NCBI RefSeq assembly: GCF_036186745.1
Contig: NZ_CP108086.1
Coordinates: forward strand, 8,184,001 to 8,248,000
Origin: Microbispora hainanensis
Lineage (GTDB): Bacteria > Actinomycetota > Actinomycetes > Streptosporangiales > Streptosporangiaceae
DNA length: 64,000 bases
Direction of reading: 5' to 3'
Shown: positions 62,129-64,000 of the stretch, in pieces
Numbering within the stretch: the first letter of the stretch is position 1
Layout of the letters: every line of letters starts with the position of its first letter
Notes under the pieces: model-generated
Told to the model about the DNA's origin: nothing
The model's input: the letters and a program-made list of their open reading frames with translations, nothing else
Database searches by the model: none
Position numbers and translations under genes: made by a program

Positions 62129-62517
62129 TCATCGACACGAGCGCGATCATCGCGATCATCAACGGAGAGCCGGACGCCGTCGACCTGGCCAGAGCCATCA
62201 GAGACGCGCCGACGCGACGGATCTCGGCGGGGACCTACGTCGAGCTGGCCGCGGTGGTCGAGCGTGCGCGTGACCCTGCTGCGTCACGGCTCCTGGACGA
62301 CCTTCTCGCCCGGATGAGGGCGCAGATCATGCCGGTCACGCCTGAGCAGGCCCGGACCGCGCGCCGGGCCTACTGGGACTACGGCAGGGGGAGCGGTCAC
62401 AAAGCGGGACTGAACTTCGGCGACTGCTTCTCCTACGCGCTCGCGAGAGAGTGCGGGGAACCACTCCTGTTCAAGGGTGACGACTTCGTTCACACGGACG
62501 TGACTCCGGCGCTCTGA
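62125..62517 (+). CDS. vapC: VapC PIN-domain toxin (ribonuclease)
   Basis: 130 residues. The PIN acidic residues are seen: Asp4 in IIDTSAIIA, Glu in TYVELAAVVERA, Asp in LNFGDCFSYALA, and the later FKGDDF. Cleaves RNA, often tRNA or rRNA, when VapB is lost. It ends 5 bases before the convergent molybdenum hydroxylase gene. Confidence 0.92.
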   Translation: MIIDTSAIIAIINGEPDAVDLARAIRDAPTRRISAGTYVELAAVVERARDPAASRLLDDLLARMRAQIMPVTPEQARTARRAYWDYGRGSGHKAGLNFGDCFSYALARECGEPLLFKGDDFVHTDVTPAL

Positions 62518-62522
62518 CGGGG

Positions 62523-64000
62523 TCAGCGGTCGTGGCGCAGGGTGTAGAGGTCGGAGGGGGAGATGGGCATCCGGGTGATCGTGATGCCCTCGGCGTCCTC
62601 GACCGCGGAGGCGATGACGGCCGAGACGGGGATGACCCCGGCCTCCCCCGCGCCCTTGATGCCGAGCGGGTTCAGCGGCGAGGGCGTCTCCAGGTGGGCC
62701 GTCTCGATGCGCGGCACCTCGGTGGCGTAGGGCATCAGGAAGTCCATGAACGAGGCGTTCAGCAGCTGGCCGTGCTCGTCGTAGGCCATCTTCTCGTAGA
62801 GCGCGCCGCCGACGCCCTGGGCGACCCCGCCGTGGATCTGGCCCTCGACGATCATCGGGTTGATCAGCCTGCCGCAGTCGTGGACGACGGCGTACCGCAG
62901 GATCCTGATCTCGGCGGTGTCGGGGTCGGTCTCCACGATGGCCGCGTGCATGCCGGCCGCGAAGGTGGACCTGATCGGCGAGTAGTAGTCCCGGCCCTCC
63001 AGCCCCGGCTCCTCGCCCTCGGCCACCGGCGGCCGGTCGTCGGAGGCGGGACCGGCGAACTGCGTGGCCCGTCTGGCCTCCTCGTCGAAGGCGTAGCGCA
63101 GCGGGTTGGACAGCACGGCGACGGTCGCCAGCGGGATCGACGCCGACGGCACGCCGGCGACGTGGACCATCCCGTCGGTGATCTCCAGGTCGCGCGGGTC
63201 GGCCTCCAGCGCCTCGGCGGCGATCCGCAGTGCCTTCTCCCTGACCTTCCGGCAGGCGAGCGCGATCGCGTTGCCGCTCATCACTGCCGCCCGTGAGGCG
63301 AAGGTGCCCACGGCGTACCCGAAACGCCGGGTGTCGCCGGTGACGACCGACACCTTCTCGATGGGCACCCCGAGCTCGGCGGCCGCGATCTGCGCGAACA
63401 CGGTCTCGTGCCCCTGCCCCTGCGAGGTCAGCCCGGTCGAGACGTGCACCCGGCCGTCGGAGGTGACCTGCACGTGCCCGCCCTCGTACGGCCCGACGCC
63501 GGTGCCCTCGACGTAGCAGCCGACGCCGATGCCGATCCGGCGGCCCTCGGCCGCCGCGCGGGCCTTCTCCTCGGGGAAGGAGTCCCAGCCGATCAGCTCC
63601 TTGAGCAGGCGCAGCGCCTCGGGATAGTCGCCGCTGTCGTAGATCAGCGGCCGTCCGTCCTGGAACGTCAGGCCCTGGTCGTACGGGAACTCGTCCGGCT
63701 GGATGAAGTTGGCCGCGCGGACCTCGGTGCGGTCCCTGCCGAGATGGGCGGCGATGCGGTCCATCGTCCGCTCCATGCAGTACACGCCCTGCGGGCGGCC
63801 CGCACCCCGATAAGGCGTGACCTGGACGGTGTTGGTGTAGATCGAGGAGAACTCGACCCGGTAGGCCCCCACCTTGTACGGCCCGAGCAGCTGCGTGGAG
63901 GTGATGATCGGCACGATGATCCCGTACGGCGTGTACGCGCCGTGGTCGTGCAGGATCTCGACGTCCAGCCCGAGGACGCGCCCCTCGTCGTCGAACCCGA
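62523..64000 (-). CDS. molybdenum hydroxylase large subunit (CO dehydrogenase/xanthine dehydrogenase family), 5' end cut
   Basis: The gene runs in from beyond base 64000 on the minus strand; about 491 C-terminal residues are visible. PYRGAGRPQGVYCMER is the type II form of the CoxL motif (AYRGAGR rather than AYRCSFR), so it is not a canonical CO dehydrogenase. Later segments GQGHETVFAQIAAAELGV, VVHDCGRLINP and GIKGAGEAGVIPV are typical. A CoxG-like gene lies 3.6 kb away. The FeS and FAD subunits are expected beyond the window. The substrate may be an aldehyde or a purine-like heterocycle. Confidence 0.9.
   Translation of the reverse strand, partial: GFDDEGRVLGLDVEILHDHGAYTPYGIIVPIITSTQLLGPYKVGAYRVEFSSIYTNTVQVTPYRGAGRPQGVYCMERTMDRIAAHLGRDRTEVRAANFIQPDEFPYDQGLTFQDGRPLIYDSGDYPEALRLLKELIGWDSFPEEKARAAAEGRRIGIGVGCYVEGTGVGPYEGGHVQVTSDGRVHVSTGLTSQGQGHETVFAQIAAAELGVPIEKVSVVTGDTRRFGYAVGTFASRAAVMSGNAIALACRKVREKALRIAAEALEADPRDLEITDGMVHVAGVPSASIPLATVAVLSNPLRYAFDEEARRATQFAGPASDDRPPVAEGEEPGLEGRDYYSPIRSTFAAGMHAAIVETDPDTAEIRILRYAVVHDCGRLINPMIVEGQIHGGVAQGVGGALYEKMAYDEHGQLLNASFMDFLMPYATEVPRIETAHLETPSPLNPLGIKGAGEAGVIPVSAVIASAVEDAEGITITRMPISPSDLYTLRHDR

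Overview
The window is high-GC DNA with dense genes, frequent GTG and TTG starts, many 1-4 base gene overlaps and several start codons placed 6-8 bases after a TANNNT -10 element (likely leaderless mRNAs). With an MsiK-type sugar-ABC ATPase, an FXS-type RiPP locus, DUF2510-like proline-rich proteins and actinobacterial regulator families, this points to an actinomycete. Streptosporangiales is my guess, not something the sequence proves. No rRNA, tRNA or CRISPR array was seen.

Layout. 1-4.7 kb: end of a carboxymuconolactone decarboxylase-like gene, an SDR, then a small glycan-type cluster (a nucleotide-sugar dehydrogenase homologue, a GT4 glycosyltransferase and a WecA/MraY-like membrane protein). 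The dehydrogenase and the WecA homologue have both lost catalytic residues. 4.7-7.5 kb: MsiK-like ATPase and a LacI regulator with two operators, then glutathione peroxidase. 7.8-16.8 kb: secreted transglycosylase-like protein, TetR/diiron-oxygenase pair with twin operators, DUF2510-type proline-rich protein, two DUF202 proteins, XRE/MFS pair, lipoprotein, ferritin-like protein, UBP zinc finger. 16.9-22.4 kb: Na+/H+ antiporter, Tyr/Gly/Gln-rich disordered protein, DinG-type Fe-S helicase, truncated Nudix gene. 22.5-28.3 kb: SGNH hydrolase and the shikimate cluster aroQ-aroB-aroK-aroC with a prepilin peptidase and an SseB-like gene. 28.4-33 kb: ring-opening amidohydrolase plus carbamate kinase, TMEM175-like channel, Doc toxin/antitoxin pair, aminotransferase.

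33.1-45.4 kb is the most interesting part. A short ORF ending FNSTS (FxsA-type precursor) is followed by a membrane-anchored STAND/TPR protein, an FxsB-type radical SAM/SPASM maturase with a degenerate HExxH tail domain, and a 1309-residue MinD-TIR-NB-ARC-TPR protein (FxsT-like). After a convergent alpha/beta hydrolase come a membrane RCK-RyR protein and a SLOG protein. I read this as a cyclophane RiPP locus next to a nucleotide-ligand sensing module. Any functional link between the two halves is inference.

45.4-64 kb: DUF418 membrane protein, nitrilase-family amidase, two small hypotheticals, a fused carboxyltransferase with a class III CoA-transferase, a 51-residue small protein, hydantoinase/oxoprolinase HyuA-HyuB, a FrnE-like DsbA protein, PadR regulator and FAD monooxygenase, a CoxG-like protein, cytochrome bd oxidase cydAB under a large inverted repeat, a VapBC pair, and the C-terminal part of a molybdenum hydroxylase large subunit that runs off the window end. 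Ring-opening amidohydrolase, carbamate kinase, HyuAB, CoxG and the molybdenum hydroxylase together suggest catabolism of N-heterocycles, though they lie in separate transcription units.
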